Assembly (NCBI RefSeq): GCF_963678635.1
Contig: NC_087064.1
Span: 67,382,025-67,446,024 of the forward strand
Length of the DNA: 64,000 nucleotides
Origin: Symsagittifera roscoffensis
Lineage: Eukaryota; Xenacoelomorpha; Acoela; Convolutidae
Reading direction: 5' to 3'
Each line of letters begins with the position of its first letter. Position 1 is the first letter of the stretch. Below, piece by piece: positions 12,200 to 23,230 of this stretch. The notes beneath the pieces are model-generated. The model was not told where the DNA came from. It was given only the letters and a program-made list of their open reading frames with translations, and ran no database searches. Made by a program: the position numbers and the translations under genes.

Positions 12200-14700
12200 T
12201 AGAATAGGAACCTGACTTAGCTAGTAATGTTTTCATGGTCAGTTGTTCTTAGAAACGCGTGGAGTCGATTTGAATTTCAACAAAATTTCAAAAATTTTAC
12301 AAAAATTCACAATTGAAGTATGGAGAACAATTGTATGGTAAAAATTAGATCAAATAGTGTTCTTAAAGTTTGTTTCTTTTTTTTGTTCAAAACAAATTCT
12401 CAACAATTTTTTGGTTTCTTATTACGTGGTTTCCAAGTTTTCTCAGCTCAAAACTGAAACTTCTCGATTCGTGTTGGTCTAGTTTTTCCAGAAAGTGTTA
12501 AAATATCGGCTTTATATTTATTTTACTACGTTCGCCTTTCTCTTGTATTTGATGAGTTTTTCGTGTACGGCTAAAAACAATTTCGACTGCATGATTTTGA
12601 TAAAGTCAGCCTTCATTTATTCGGTTGTATTTTCGAGTCAGTGCTGCCGTTGTTCTCAGCATTCATGCCGTTGGACTTATTGGACCAACCCTGATAATTA
12701 ATTATTACCCTGCTGCTTTCTTTGCCTGCGAGGCTACCCATCCATCTTCATCAGCCCTGTTTCCACCTAACTTATCTTACGTCCTTCCCACGGCAGTTTG
12801 GTTCTGTGATTTATTATTTACCTGTAACGAAGAAGGATAAAAAGACTACAGTGATGAGTTAAGTCAGACTTTGAACAGTTTCCTTTTTCGCTTCCCGCGT
12901 TCCTTCCTGCCTGTAAATCGAAAGATAAGCCCACATAGTCCGAGTGACCTTTGAATTAATAGCTCATTCAGCATAACATGCTCATGGTATATTGTCAAAA
13001 AATATGCTTAAACGAGAATGACTAATTTTAAAATTTCATGAAAAAATTAATTAACCAAGTAATTAACAAACTTAAGCAAGTTTTATGAGAAGATTTGGAA
13101 ATTGAAAATTATTCACAATTTTTTGAACACGAAAAATTTTTTTCGACTGAATGAATGTGAAAATGGCGTGAATGAAGTCGAAAATGGATAAATATTTAAT
13201 ACCCGTTTACCCTTTTATATACCCTATACACCAATAGGGCGATCACACAAGCAGGCAATGCTCAGGCCCATTTTGTTGCTCCCAAGGCAATTTTTCCTCC
13301 CAAATACTCAGCCTCCAATTTCCCCGAAGAATTACCCCTTCACCTCTTAACTCGTGTTAAATTCTACCGCTTTGTGGTTTTTCCTGGTTTGGATTGAAAA
13401 TATTCCTCCCTAAATTTGCCTAATATAAATTGACGCAGCCTCAGTCATTGAAAAATTTCACTTATCAAACTCCCTTTTCAGCCTCAATTTATTTCAGGCA
13501 TTGTTTTAATAAAACCCCGACTAAACTAAATTTACCCCAAAATGCGATAACAGCGCCCAATTCTAAGCTGCTATCTGGTGAATCAAGTATAGTATCAGTA
13601 TTAAAAAAAAACTTATCAATCAAAACTTGTTTCCTTCTAATGAATACCTCGCCGCATTAGTTGGTTGCATAATTTATTTATTTTTAGTTTGAAACGAAGA
13701 TCAGGAGAAGAGCATTTTTGTTGGACTTTTTTTCCTCCTCATCAGATTTAATGGAAATTACCTTTCGCAGAAGTCTGCACAAGGTAAGAGCAATAATAAC
13801 TAATCTTAAGGTTCGCTTTTCTGTCTCATTTTATAATCCGCTTCACATAAATTTTAATTCGCCAGATTTGATTATAATTTCAAGTCTGGCTAATGTTAGA
13901 CTCAAAAAACTCTCTTTGTCATTTGCATACATTACAGTTGAAAAATCTGGGCATTTAATACCCTCAGAAATATTTTTTTGTCTGCTATCAGGTTAAAATA
14001 AGGCGTATTTACGCACGCATAGCTCTAGCTTCAATGCTAGATGGTCAGTCCTTAATAATACATGTCGCTTTCGTCTCTTCCCTGAATATGCCCTATTATG
14101 CTCGCAATTTAGCCCATACATTGCTTTTTCTTCATTTTCTTCCTCTATATCTTTTGCGTCTCAGCTTTCCATTGTTATTTTTGCCGCTGAATCTGTTTTT
14201 TTTCTATTTTTCTTCCTGACACAAAAATTTCTATTATTTATTTGACTGAATCTGAATTCGAACAAAATCGGGAAGCCGCGCTTTGTGAAAAAACTCTAAC
14301 GTTAAATGAGGTCAGGAGGTTTGTTCTTTAAAATTTTAGTTTTAAGTTGTGAGGTTAAACGATAAACTCTTTCAGGAAATTTTATCATAATGTTTTTTGT
14401 TCAAAAACTCAGCAAAAAAAACCTCAAACTTATTTGAACTTTGAATAGTTTGTTTTAAATAGTAGGTTTAACTTTTGTTTTTAGAATTAGTCTAAATTGG
14501 AAGAGAAAGTTTTCAAGTTGTAGGAAGTTGATTTCATATTTAACAATTTGCTATCGTTTGGGAGTTGGGAGTCTCCATAATCATAAAACGATGAAAAATT
14601 TTTTTGGGAGCAGTCGAAGTTTTGCACTCTTGTAAATAAGCTATGCGCTACTGCAACAGTTCATAACTTGTTTAGCTCGGTGTGCGACCCTCTATCCTAA
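12200..14700. other. no gene recognised
   Basis: AT-rich intergenic sequence. The interval 13220-13660 is richer in C and contains short open stretches, but none has splice signals or domain features that I can defend. Confidence 0.4.
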
Positions 14701-14710
14701 TTAAACTAGT

Positions 14711-14833
14711 TTTTTTTATTAGCCCCCGGCCTGCTCAGTGCAGGGCCAACCGTGGGGGCTCCAGCCATGAACGAAGCGGGATTCGAACGCATGACCCTCG
14801 TGTTGAGAGACATGTGCCTAACGGCTGCTCTTC
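14711..14833 (-). mobile_element. tRNA-derived SINE
   Basis: Read on the minus strand this short element begins at 14833 and contains a perfect RNA polymerase III B box (GTTCGAATCCC, 14778-14788), with an A-box-like stretch upstream (CAGCCGTTAGGC). A GC-rich tail follows (about 14722-14765) that can fold on itself, and it ends in a short A-run (T-run at 14711-14717 on +). It is flanked by a 7-bp direct repeat aactagt (14704-14710 and 14834-14840), the target duplication expected from LINE-driven insertion. Confidence 0.82.
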
Positions 14834-14840
14834 AACTAGT

Positions 14841-17330
14841 GAACGTACGTGACTCAAACTACTTTTTCCAGCATCAAACTAATTATATCTACCTGTTTAT
14901 ATGACAAAATCAGTTTAAAAATGGAAATTTCATGATGCATTATCAGTCTCAAAGTGTGTATTTTTTATTTAATTCTTCCAGCTCAAATATAATTTCTATC
15001 GACACTACTTATTTCCTACAAGAACTTATATTTGATAAAGAAGTTTTGATAAAGAATCGAAGATTCAAAAAGATTGTTCATAAATTTCTGGCACCCATAT
15101 GCTTGTTTGATTTATTCTAGTGGCTAGCGTATACGACCATCAGTGGACAAGTTATATTCGATGTCCCTTCAAAATTTCTTCAGTGGTGCCATCTATACTC
15201 AAACAAACTGCTGATATCTCGTCATTAGACCATATTTAGCACCTTAAGTTTTCTGAAGTTCTATAATTATTTAATGAAACAAAATTTTACTATCATTTAT
15301 CATCATCACATTTCAAAAACAGCTATAGACTCAACAATTTTGAAGTTTTACATGAAAGAAACGTAAAAGTAATTATAATAAATCAAGATAGAAAAAAATA
15401 CTATGTTCTGATTTTAGCTAATTTAAGTTTTCCTGGAGCAGGAAGAACAGTTTCCAAGGTTTTGTCATGATAACTCGCTGGAATTAAAGCTGATCTTGGA
15501 AAATAATTCAGATGACATCGTTTTTATTTCAGTGGGTAAACATTGAGTAAGTGTATTTTTGGTTTTAATTTGCGACACTAATTTTCTGCTGACCAGCCTT
15601 TGAATTTTTGCAAAGGCTTCTTGGCAGTCATGGCAATTTAGTTTTGAGAAGCGAGGTGCCAAACTTTTATCTTTTTTTTTCTAAATTTAAATTTGCAACT
15701 TATTGTTTTTGTAAATTAGGGTGTGTTTGGTGGTTCAGGAAAACATATCTGCATTCGCAAAACTGTTTTTGCACGTGATTATTGCGATTTTGTATTTACA
15801 GACTTTATACTGACTAATTAAACATTATATACAGATTACTTTTTGATTTTCTCAGCTTTCACGCATAACAAATTATATGAGTGAAACAAAGACGAAATTC
15901 TTATGTGTGATTTTCACTTTTTTAAATGCTAATGTTTCACTTGAAAAGAAACTATTGCAATCAGTATCAGTGACAAACGAGTTTTTTGAAGCAAAGATAA
16001 CTGTTTTTCTATGATCCTCAAATGATATATAAATCAAAACATATTTTAATTTACATATAATTTATAAATCACACATGATTTACATAAACATTGTAAAATC
16101 AAAACACGCTAAGAAGGTTGACCTTAGAGCTGGTATTTAGAGAAGTTTTGCTTAAAATCATTTGTATTCACCGCGCGAGCTCTTCGGCTTCAAAAACTTA
16201 TTCAAACTCTGAGAGAGATTTTTCTTGAGTGCATTTATTTTTTTGTTTTTCGGACTAAAAACAGAAATAAATGTTTCGAAAATTTTTATTTTATTTTTGA
16301 GATTTTAAGTGAAAAGCCAGTATCAAAATTGGTTATAATCAATTGCAATTTGATTTTGTCAAAAAATCATCTTTTTTGGGCCCAAAACATTTGACAACAA
16401 TTGCTTCTTTGAAAACTCTACTCTCTACAGCTCGCTAGATCCATGTTTTTTCTATAATAGTTCCTTTTCTAATAAATTTTTTGTAATTTTAAGTTTTGGT
16501 TAATAGGGAGGAGGAAATTATTTGAGATGAAAACAATTCAGAAGACGCCCTCTGTATTAAAACTTACAAGAGCATCTGTTTTTATCAAATGAGTAATGTA
16601 AAACTTTTGCAAAAAGGGTGTGCGGCCTGCTCGATTTCTAATCCTAAACTTTCTCAAATTGCGAAACGATTCCATTCCCTCCTTCAACGTTTGTCTCTTT
16701 TTCTGTTTGGTAAGATGTTTGGCCTCCTCTCTCCCCCAGACGTTTCGACAAAGTTTTTTTGGTCATTCTTATAGAGGCCAAAAACTCCATTTTTGGAAAC
16801 TTTTAGCCTCAAATGTTTTATTAAATAACAGCTAAATAATCCATTTTTAATTAATTGGTTAAATCGATCAGTTTTCAATTTTATAGACACTGACAATAAA
16901 ACTCAAACTTAATCAATTTTTGTCCATGGAGCTCTATTGAGGGCAATACACTGTCAATCCGGACCTACCACAATTTTTAAAAGTCTAATAATTGGCCATA
17001 TGACTAGTTTGTGAAATCAGTTGTCAAATTGGAAGACCACATTGAATTACAGATATAGTTTTTGTACTTTCCGTGTGGTGTTTTTGTTTTATAAAACATT
17101 TTGGTAGATTTTTTTCAGTAGCTGAAAATTATGGCTAAAGTGAGATGGATTGTAATTCATTAAACTAGTCAAACTTGTGTCAGTAGCTAGATTTAAAAGT
17201 TTTGTCTGTCGTCTCCCATACTTAAATTTTTTATCAAATAAGTACAGGAGACGAAAAAGAACACTTGGTTGACCTTTTTTGTACACGAAAAGAGATCAGA
17301 GGTTTATATGTTTTCGCTTCGGATTCACCA
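14841..17330. other. no gene recognised
   Basis: AT-rich sequence with only short spurious frames. The minus frame 15465-15662 has a mixed composition (NCHDCQEAFAKIQRLV) but no flanking splice signals or family match that I can name. Confidence 0.4.
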
Positions 17331-17339
17331 CAAAAATTT

Positions 17340-17652
17340 CATTCCAATTATCGCCTCTTCGCCCCTTCCTCATTTTGGTTGCCAAATTTTTCCAAAGGGT
17401 CCTTCCATTTGGTATAGCTTTATGACATCAATTTTTCGCCGAACAACCTCAAAGTTTCTCTAAAGGCGCCTTAGGTGCTAATATGACTAATTTCGAGGGC
17501 GGAGCGCGCGCCCAAAAAAGCGCAATTTTTTGATCAAAATTTTTCAAAAAAGTCTCAAAACGCAGAAAGTTTTTTTTCGCAAAATGTGGTCTGTCGACAA
17601 AAGTTTTTGAAATCCCCCCCCCCCTTTCGAGAAAACCTTGGCTCCGCCCCTG
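17340..17652. mobile_element. decayed copy of the CAGGGGCGG hAT-like MITE
   Basis: The right end reads ...ggctccgcccctg (ends 17652), the inverted terminus of the family intact at 33176-33541. Internal landmarks are shared: a run close to ctaaaggcgcctt, a gagcgcgcgccc block, a C-run and ctcaaaacgcagaaag. The left terminus is lost, so no target duplication can be assigned. Confidence 0.75.
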
Positions 17653-18690
17653 TAACAATTCAAACTTATTGGTCAAGATGTTTTATCATTTTATCTAAAA
17701 TTTTTTAAATCAGGCTGTATTTATTTTTAAATGAAAAGAATTTCTTAGTTTTTCGTATTATACATTTTTTACTTTATTTATTTATTACAATATACTGTTG
17801 CCTAAAATGGAGGCGGAGCAATAAGCAGAATGGTCCAACTGTAGAATGGGTCCTTGAGCAGAAAAACAGAAAAATATTGACTTAAGTTAGTTCATACGGG
17901 CTAATTGATAAAACAATTATTAGAATCGTCAAAAACTACCACGAAAATGAAAAAATTAAGCATGAATTGAATATTTTCATTGAGTTATATATTAAATTTT
18001 TAAAAAATTCTGGATTAAATTACTCAAACTATGCATAAATTGTTCGTTGCTCTGGTATTATTGACATTTTTGATAATTAATTTACCGATTAGCTGAAAAA
18101 AGTTGATATTTTTCAGGTTTTCTGCTCTTGGACCCTTTCTGCTGTTAGACCATTCTGCTTATTGACTGGCCACCGCCTAAAATATACACAACCCTCGCGA
18201 GGGGATTTTTCAGTCAATTTTTTGCCTCGTTTAATTTAAAAATAGTTCAGGGGTGGATCTATTGTTATATCATGGAGGATTTTTGCAAAGTTTTTGAAAA
18301 TATGGTCAATTTTTTCCTTCAAAAATGACAACAAAATTTCTAGCTCACTCGAACGCCATAAAAGGCAAAGTAGGCATTCTGTTTTACGCCACGGGTTATT
18401 TGAAAGAAAGTGTGTCAAAAAAGTTCAACTGCGTTTTTTCGATGCGCGCTCCGCTCTCAACGTTATTGACTCCATCATGGCTCACGCTCAACATCTATAG
18501 TCAAAATAGTGCTTTAAGAAACTAGTTTTACAGTCTGGGCTGCTGCAAAAGCAAAAACTTTTGACCCCCATGTTTCCTCAATTTAAACTGAAACTTAATC
18601 AGGATCGAAAGCGGACATTGTGCGACTCAAAAAGTCAAGAGAAAATAATGGTCGACCCATACGGTCGATACCCCGGGTTGACCTCCATAG
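17653..18690. other. no gene recognised
   Basis: AT-rich sequence. Two stretches of similar wording (about 17808-17880 and 18118-18178, with gcagaatggtc/agaccattctgc) face each other in inverted orientation, so a short decayed foldback element may be present. Confidence 0.35.
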
Positions 18691-18699
18691 ACCGAAAAT

Positions 18700-19785
18700 G
18701 CTACTCATACAATTTCATACACTTAGTCTATGGAAAAATGCTAGTCATACAAATATCATGCATTTTTGCAAAATGAGTTTAATCGAATTTTAAAGGAATT
18801 TTATAGTTGTTTTGGTATCGAAATTGGTGTCTCCTCATAAATAAGAGGAAAAAAATGGTATGAAAAAAAAATGCTAACCATACAATTTCCATATATGGAA
18901 ATTGTATGATTAGAATTTTTTCAAAAAAAAAATTTTTCTGAAAAAAAAAGCTTTGAACAATCAATTCAACTGCTGGCAAAGCATTTAAGCGTTTTTTGGG
19001 CTGCTACGACTGAAAACTTTGACTTTTTTATTTTTGTTTTCTGAAAAAAACACTAGTCATACAATTTCCATATATGGAAATTGTATGACTAGCATTTTTT
19101 TGATGGCGACGACAAAAATTTTTCTAAGTATTTTTGAAATTGCCCCCAAAAATGTTTTTTTTTCAACCGCAAATTGATTTTCGTATTCAAACAAACATTT
19201 TTTGGAAAAAAAATTTTGCATGCAAAATTTATTTTTTTGTGTGCATAACATAGTCCTGGATATACTAATATTGGATTTTTTTTCTTTTCTCTTCATAACT
19301 TTTTTCAAAAACGCTTAAAACTCCTAGTTCTTTTGTATGACATGTTTTTGAATGCCTTGATCAATGTTTGGTAATTTAAAAATTCAAATTTTAGAAAAAA
19401 ATCATTTTTGAAATTATTGCCAAAATTTAAAAGTTCATTACTTTCGTTATATTGTTTGTCTGAGACAGAAGTAACACATATCAGGCTGTTTCCAATGCAT
19501 TTTCAATGCGAGAAGGCCAAACCGTTGGTTACTACGTTTGAGTAATCAAGGTTTATGTCATTTGTGTTCGGTTACGAACACAACCAAAAAATTTAGAGAA
19601 ATTAAAATGTAAAAAATCAATATTTTTGGTTTATGGAAAAATGCTAGTCATACATTTCCATATATGAAAAAAATACTAATCATAGACCTTTCATGCAATT
19701 TTCTGTACGTATGGAATTGCATGAAAAGTGTATGACTAGCATTTTTCCATATATGGAAATTGTATGACTAGTATTTTTGGTCATC
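18700..19785. repeat. cluster of CTAGTCATAC palindromes
   Basis: The motif ctagtcatacaatttccata and its complement recur through the interval. At 19053-19092 they form a perfect 40-bp palindrome. At 18874-18913 the same palindrome has one mismatched pair. Single or interrupted arms lie at about 18721-18765, 18735-18760, 19630-19665 and 19725-19780, usually followed by cattttt. No enclosing target duplication was found. Confidence 0.85.
19053..19092. repeat. perfect 40-bp palindrome
   Basis: The left half is ctagtcatacaatttccata and the right half is its exact reverse complement, with no spacer. It could extrude as a cruciform or be two MITE ends joined head to head. Confidence 0.95.
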
Positions 19786-19789
19786 CCGG

Positions 19790-22700
19790 GACTCCAGTGG
19801 AGCACTTCCAGCCTCTTGATGCGATTAGCCGAATTTCCAACCCCTCGGTGAAGAGGTATATTAGCAAAGCCCAATCATTCGTAATTTCGAGAAAATTGCG
19901 CCGGACTTTTATTACGCTGTTTTTGATGTTAGAAACTCAAACATCAATTTATTTATTTTAACGATTTCAAGTTTTTGTCATTTATCATTACTTCTACTTA
20001 CTTTAGTTTTTTGAAACCAAATCAACCACCTTTGGCTAGAAAAAACGAGAAAATTGCAAGAAAAAAACAAGAAAAAATATTGTAAAAAAATTTCCATCAA
20101 TTTTCGATCTTTTTTTTAAATTGTTTAATTTGTTTGATTTTCTTCATAGCGATTCAAACCTTCTGTGCTACTTGCACAGCAACCAGCAAAATCTTTGTTA
20201 AATTCAGTTTTTAGGTATTTCGATCTAATCAATCATCTATTTGCTAAACCGGATTTCAGCTGCTATAGTATGCCTGAATATAGATGCGTGGTCAGAAGAT
20301 TAAACGTTTTTTATTTCCACGTTACAGCTATCAATCTCGATATCCTCAGCTTTTAATTTAAAAAAATTTCATTGCCTTATGGTTAGATGTATTAAATTTT
20401 TTAAGAGTACTAAAAAAATTGACGGTGCTTCAATCACATGAAAATAGAATGTTATTCAGCAAAAGAAACGATAGTACACTTAAGGTAGTTTTTCATTACT
20501 ATCATTAAAATAATTTATTTAAGAATCTAGAAGCGCTGCCGCCTAATTTCAGTTTTATAACATTCCTAATTTATGACCTGGGAATACCTGAGTTCACCAA
20601 ACAGCATTTGGTGTGCAACTTCAATTGATGCATAAAACTTTTTAAATTATCAATGATTAAAGGAAAAGAGCTGCGAGAAATTCATTCTTACTGCAAATTT
20701 CCTTTTGCCTGAAAAAAAAAGAAAATCAATCAATAAAGAAGCAAAAAAATTGAGGAGCGCTGCCGTATTGAGGAGCGTGTAAAGGTTGGTATTATTTTTC
20801 ATGCATGTTTTTATAGACAAAAATTTTGTTTCTCGGGTTAATTTTCCAATTTTCATTTCATTAACAAGAAATGACACTTTATACCGTTTTACGCCATATA
20901 ATTTCAAATAACTATACAGCATATGGTATGGCATATTTTTAATAATGAGTTCCTACTTCTTATGGTCTTAATTTCGGGGATTAGTTCCACCGTGGCTATC
21001 TACCTTGAGTTATTTTTCCACCTGTCTCTATGAGCAGATGATTTAAGGAGCAGACAGGTTAAAAAGCAGACATTTCTTCGGTTATAGACAGTTACCTATA
21101 GACAAGAGCTTATTGGTATAAAGAGACAACAGATTAAAGGTAGACATTTTGGTTCATTGATTTTTGGTATTAGTTTAGAAATTTGAAGAAAACTTTTTAG
21201 ATCTCCCTAAATTTAAGTGTTTTGAAAATCTTTTAGGCAGATAGGTAGTTTTCAGTTTAAATTTTAAAAATATTTTTAGGAAATGTTTGAAAAATAGTTA
21301 AAAATCGGAGATTGAATAACAAATTGGAAAAAAATTGAAAAAACAGAAAAAATTGAAGAAAACTGAAACATCTAGTTTAGCCGCTTCACAAATTACGGGT
21401 TTACAGAAACATCTAATTTGAGAGTACATCTGCTCTTTTTTGTGTCTGCCTTGTGCCCGTTTGACCATTGCCCTTCCCACACAAGTACAACACACGACTG
21501 CGTATATTTGATAATCTGCCTTCTTTTGGAGGGAAATCATCTGAATCAATTTTGAACTACCTGGTGCGTGTACAACCAAACACATCATCGTGTGCTGCTG
21601 TGCTAGAAGAAGGGGCAGTCCCTCTTGGCAGAATGACTGAATGGCATAACGTTATATTGACCGAATGGCATAACCAATCAGAATTCAGTGTTTAAAAACG
21701 TGGATTAAAACATGACAATGCATTTAGACTTTTTGACAATTTAAAAAATGTTTTATTTCGACATTTCTGCCATTTGAGCTTTCTGTCATGAGAATAAATG
21801 AAAGAAAAAAGAAAATGTTTTTTTTTTCAACTATACAAACTGTACACTTGATTGAAATCTGAAATCAGAAAAAAGTATATATTCGCATACATACAATCGG
21901 GACAATAAAAACGTGTTATCACAAACAAGATTTTATAGTCTTCATAAATTGTATATATACTCTCTTCCGAGCTTTAATTTTTTTCCTCATTTAACAAATT
22001 CAGCCTTCCTGTTTCCTTAATCGAAACTCATTACCGCCCTTTACCATTTTATGAAGCGGACTGAATTTCAAATCCTTGTGTAAAAATTGCGTCTCGGATT
22101 GATTTAAATTGAATGCGACTATTTTTCCACTGCTTTTTATCCCCGGTATGCCAATTTAAAAAGCCTTGCGTTGAATTTCTCTAAAAAACTGATAAAATTA
22201 GTACCATAAGATCTAGTTAATAATCCTCAATGCAGAAACAGGGGGTTTAAAAAGTGTCAACTATTTAAAATGACTGCATTAGGTTTATTTAGAAGGAAAT
22301 CTTACCAAGGCTAGAGGCGTAGATTATTAACTAGATCCATGGTATACTAATGCAATGTCAAAACCCTCAAAAAACTTCAAATAAAAAATAAGGCTGCCCA
22401 AATTCTAGACAATACCTAATCAGTGCAAGTATAGAATCTACGTTTAACAATTGACATCATATAAGCTTTTTATCTAAATTTTTCTGATTTACGTCATATT
22501 CTGTTTTTTTTTTCCCAATTCTGTAACTATATAGTAAATTCTCTTGAAAATATCGGATAATCGTTGCCAACTTTTGTCTGTTTTGCCTCTAATTGCGTTT
22601 ACTTTCAAACTAGCTACTACCTATCTTTTGAGAGTACAATGGTATTAACGGTAGCATTTCCGCATATATTCTCTTAATGTCAACTTACTCTTCATATAAT

Positions 22701-23030
22701 CTGTTCAGAATTAAACGTTTCTTCGCAATGGAAAAACAAATGAAAAAGAATTTTTTTTTCCGAATTCAAATTTATACTCTTGAGAATTGAATAGAATTGC
22801 ACCCAATTGGGGAACTCAATCAATTTTTTAAAAAATGCCCGGCCTAATTTGACTTCCTAGCCCGTATTGTTTGGCGTTGATCTTTGTATTTATACCTATT
22901 GCACTAAATTTGGTTTAAATTGTCTCAAAAAATTGAACAAAATGTTGATCTTCTGAGCTGAATGAGCTTCAGCTTAATAAATTATAGTTTTTGTTATCAA
23001 ATTTAAATGAGATTTATTGTGTAGGAACTG
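19790..23030. other. no gene recognised; scattered short repeats
   Basis: AT-rich sequence upstream of the transporter gene. Short repeats include gagcgctgccg near 20531, 20755 and 20770, loose agacag/agacaa units at 21030-21150, and two gaatggcataac boxes at 21634-21672 that resemble the ends of the element at 54314-54762. No promoter can be pointed to with confidence. Confidence 0.4.
22197..22351. mobile_element. small terminal-inverted-repeat element
   Basis: The left end attagta...agatctagttaataatc faces its reverse complement gattattaactagatcc...tactaat at the right end. The inner GATCTAGTTAATAATC resembles the GGATCTACTTAACAATC ends of the element at 47558-47756. I could not find an exact target duplication. 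Confidence 0.55.
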
Positions 23031-23045
23031 CAATAATAACAGTTT

Positions 23046-23230
23046 ATGAGCAAAATGGCAGCGCAGCAGGCGAAGAATTTGTTCAACCGCCTGTCCCGCG
23101 TGAACTACTCGGAGTTCCAAAATCCAGACTCGACAACTTCAGACAGGACTCCGCTCTATCAGGAGCAGGAGGAAGAGGATTTCGGACCACCACTCGGCGA
23201 CAACAACAGCAACACCACCAACTACTCAAA
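23046..23230 (+). CDS. SVOP-like gene, coding exon 1
   Basis: The start ATG at 23046 is preceded by an in-frame TAA at 23037-23039. A second in-frame ATG lies at 23055. The exon encodes a polar, acidic N terminus (LYQEQEEEDFGPPLGD) and ends after two bases of a codon at the donor aa|gtaaga. A pyrimidine-poor AG at 23022-23023 (attgtgtag) could be an acceptor for an upstream 5' UTR exon or a spliced leader. Confidence 0.82.

Noticed and set aside
12495-12840. A possible membrane protein exon (LSIHAVGLIGPTLIINYYPA)
   Set aside because: Hydrophobic residues follow from T-rich codons. No splice sites or partner exons were found.
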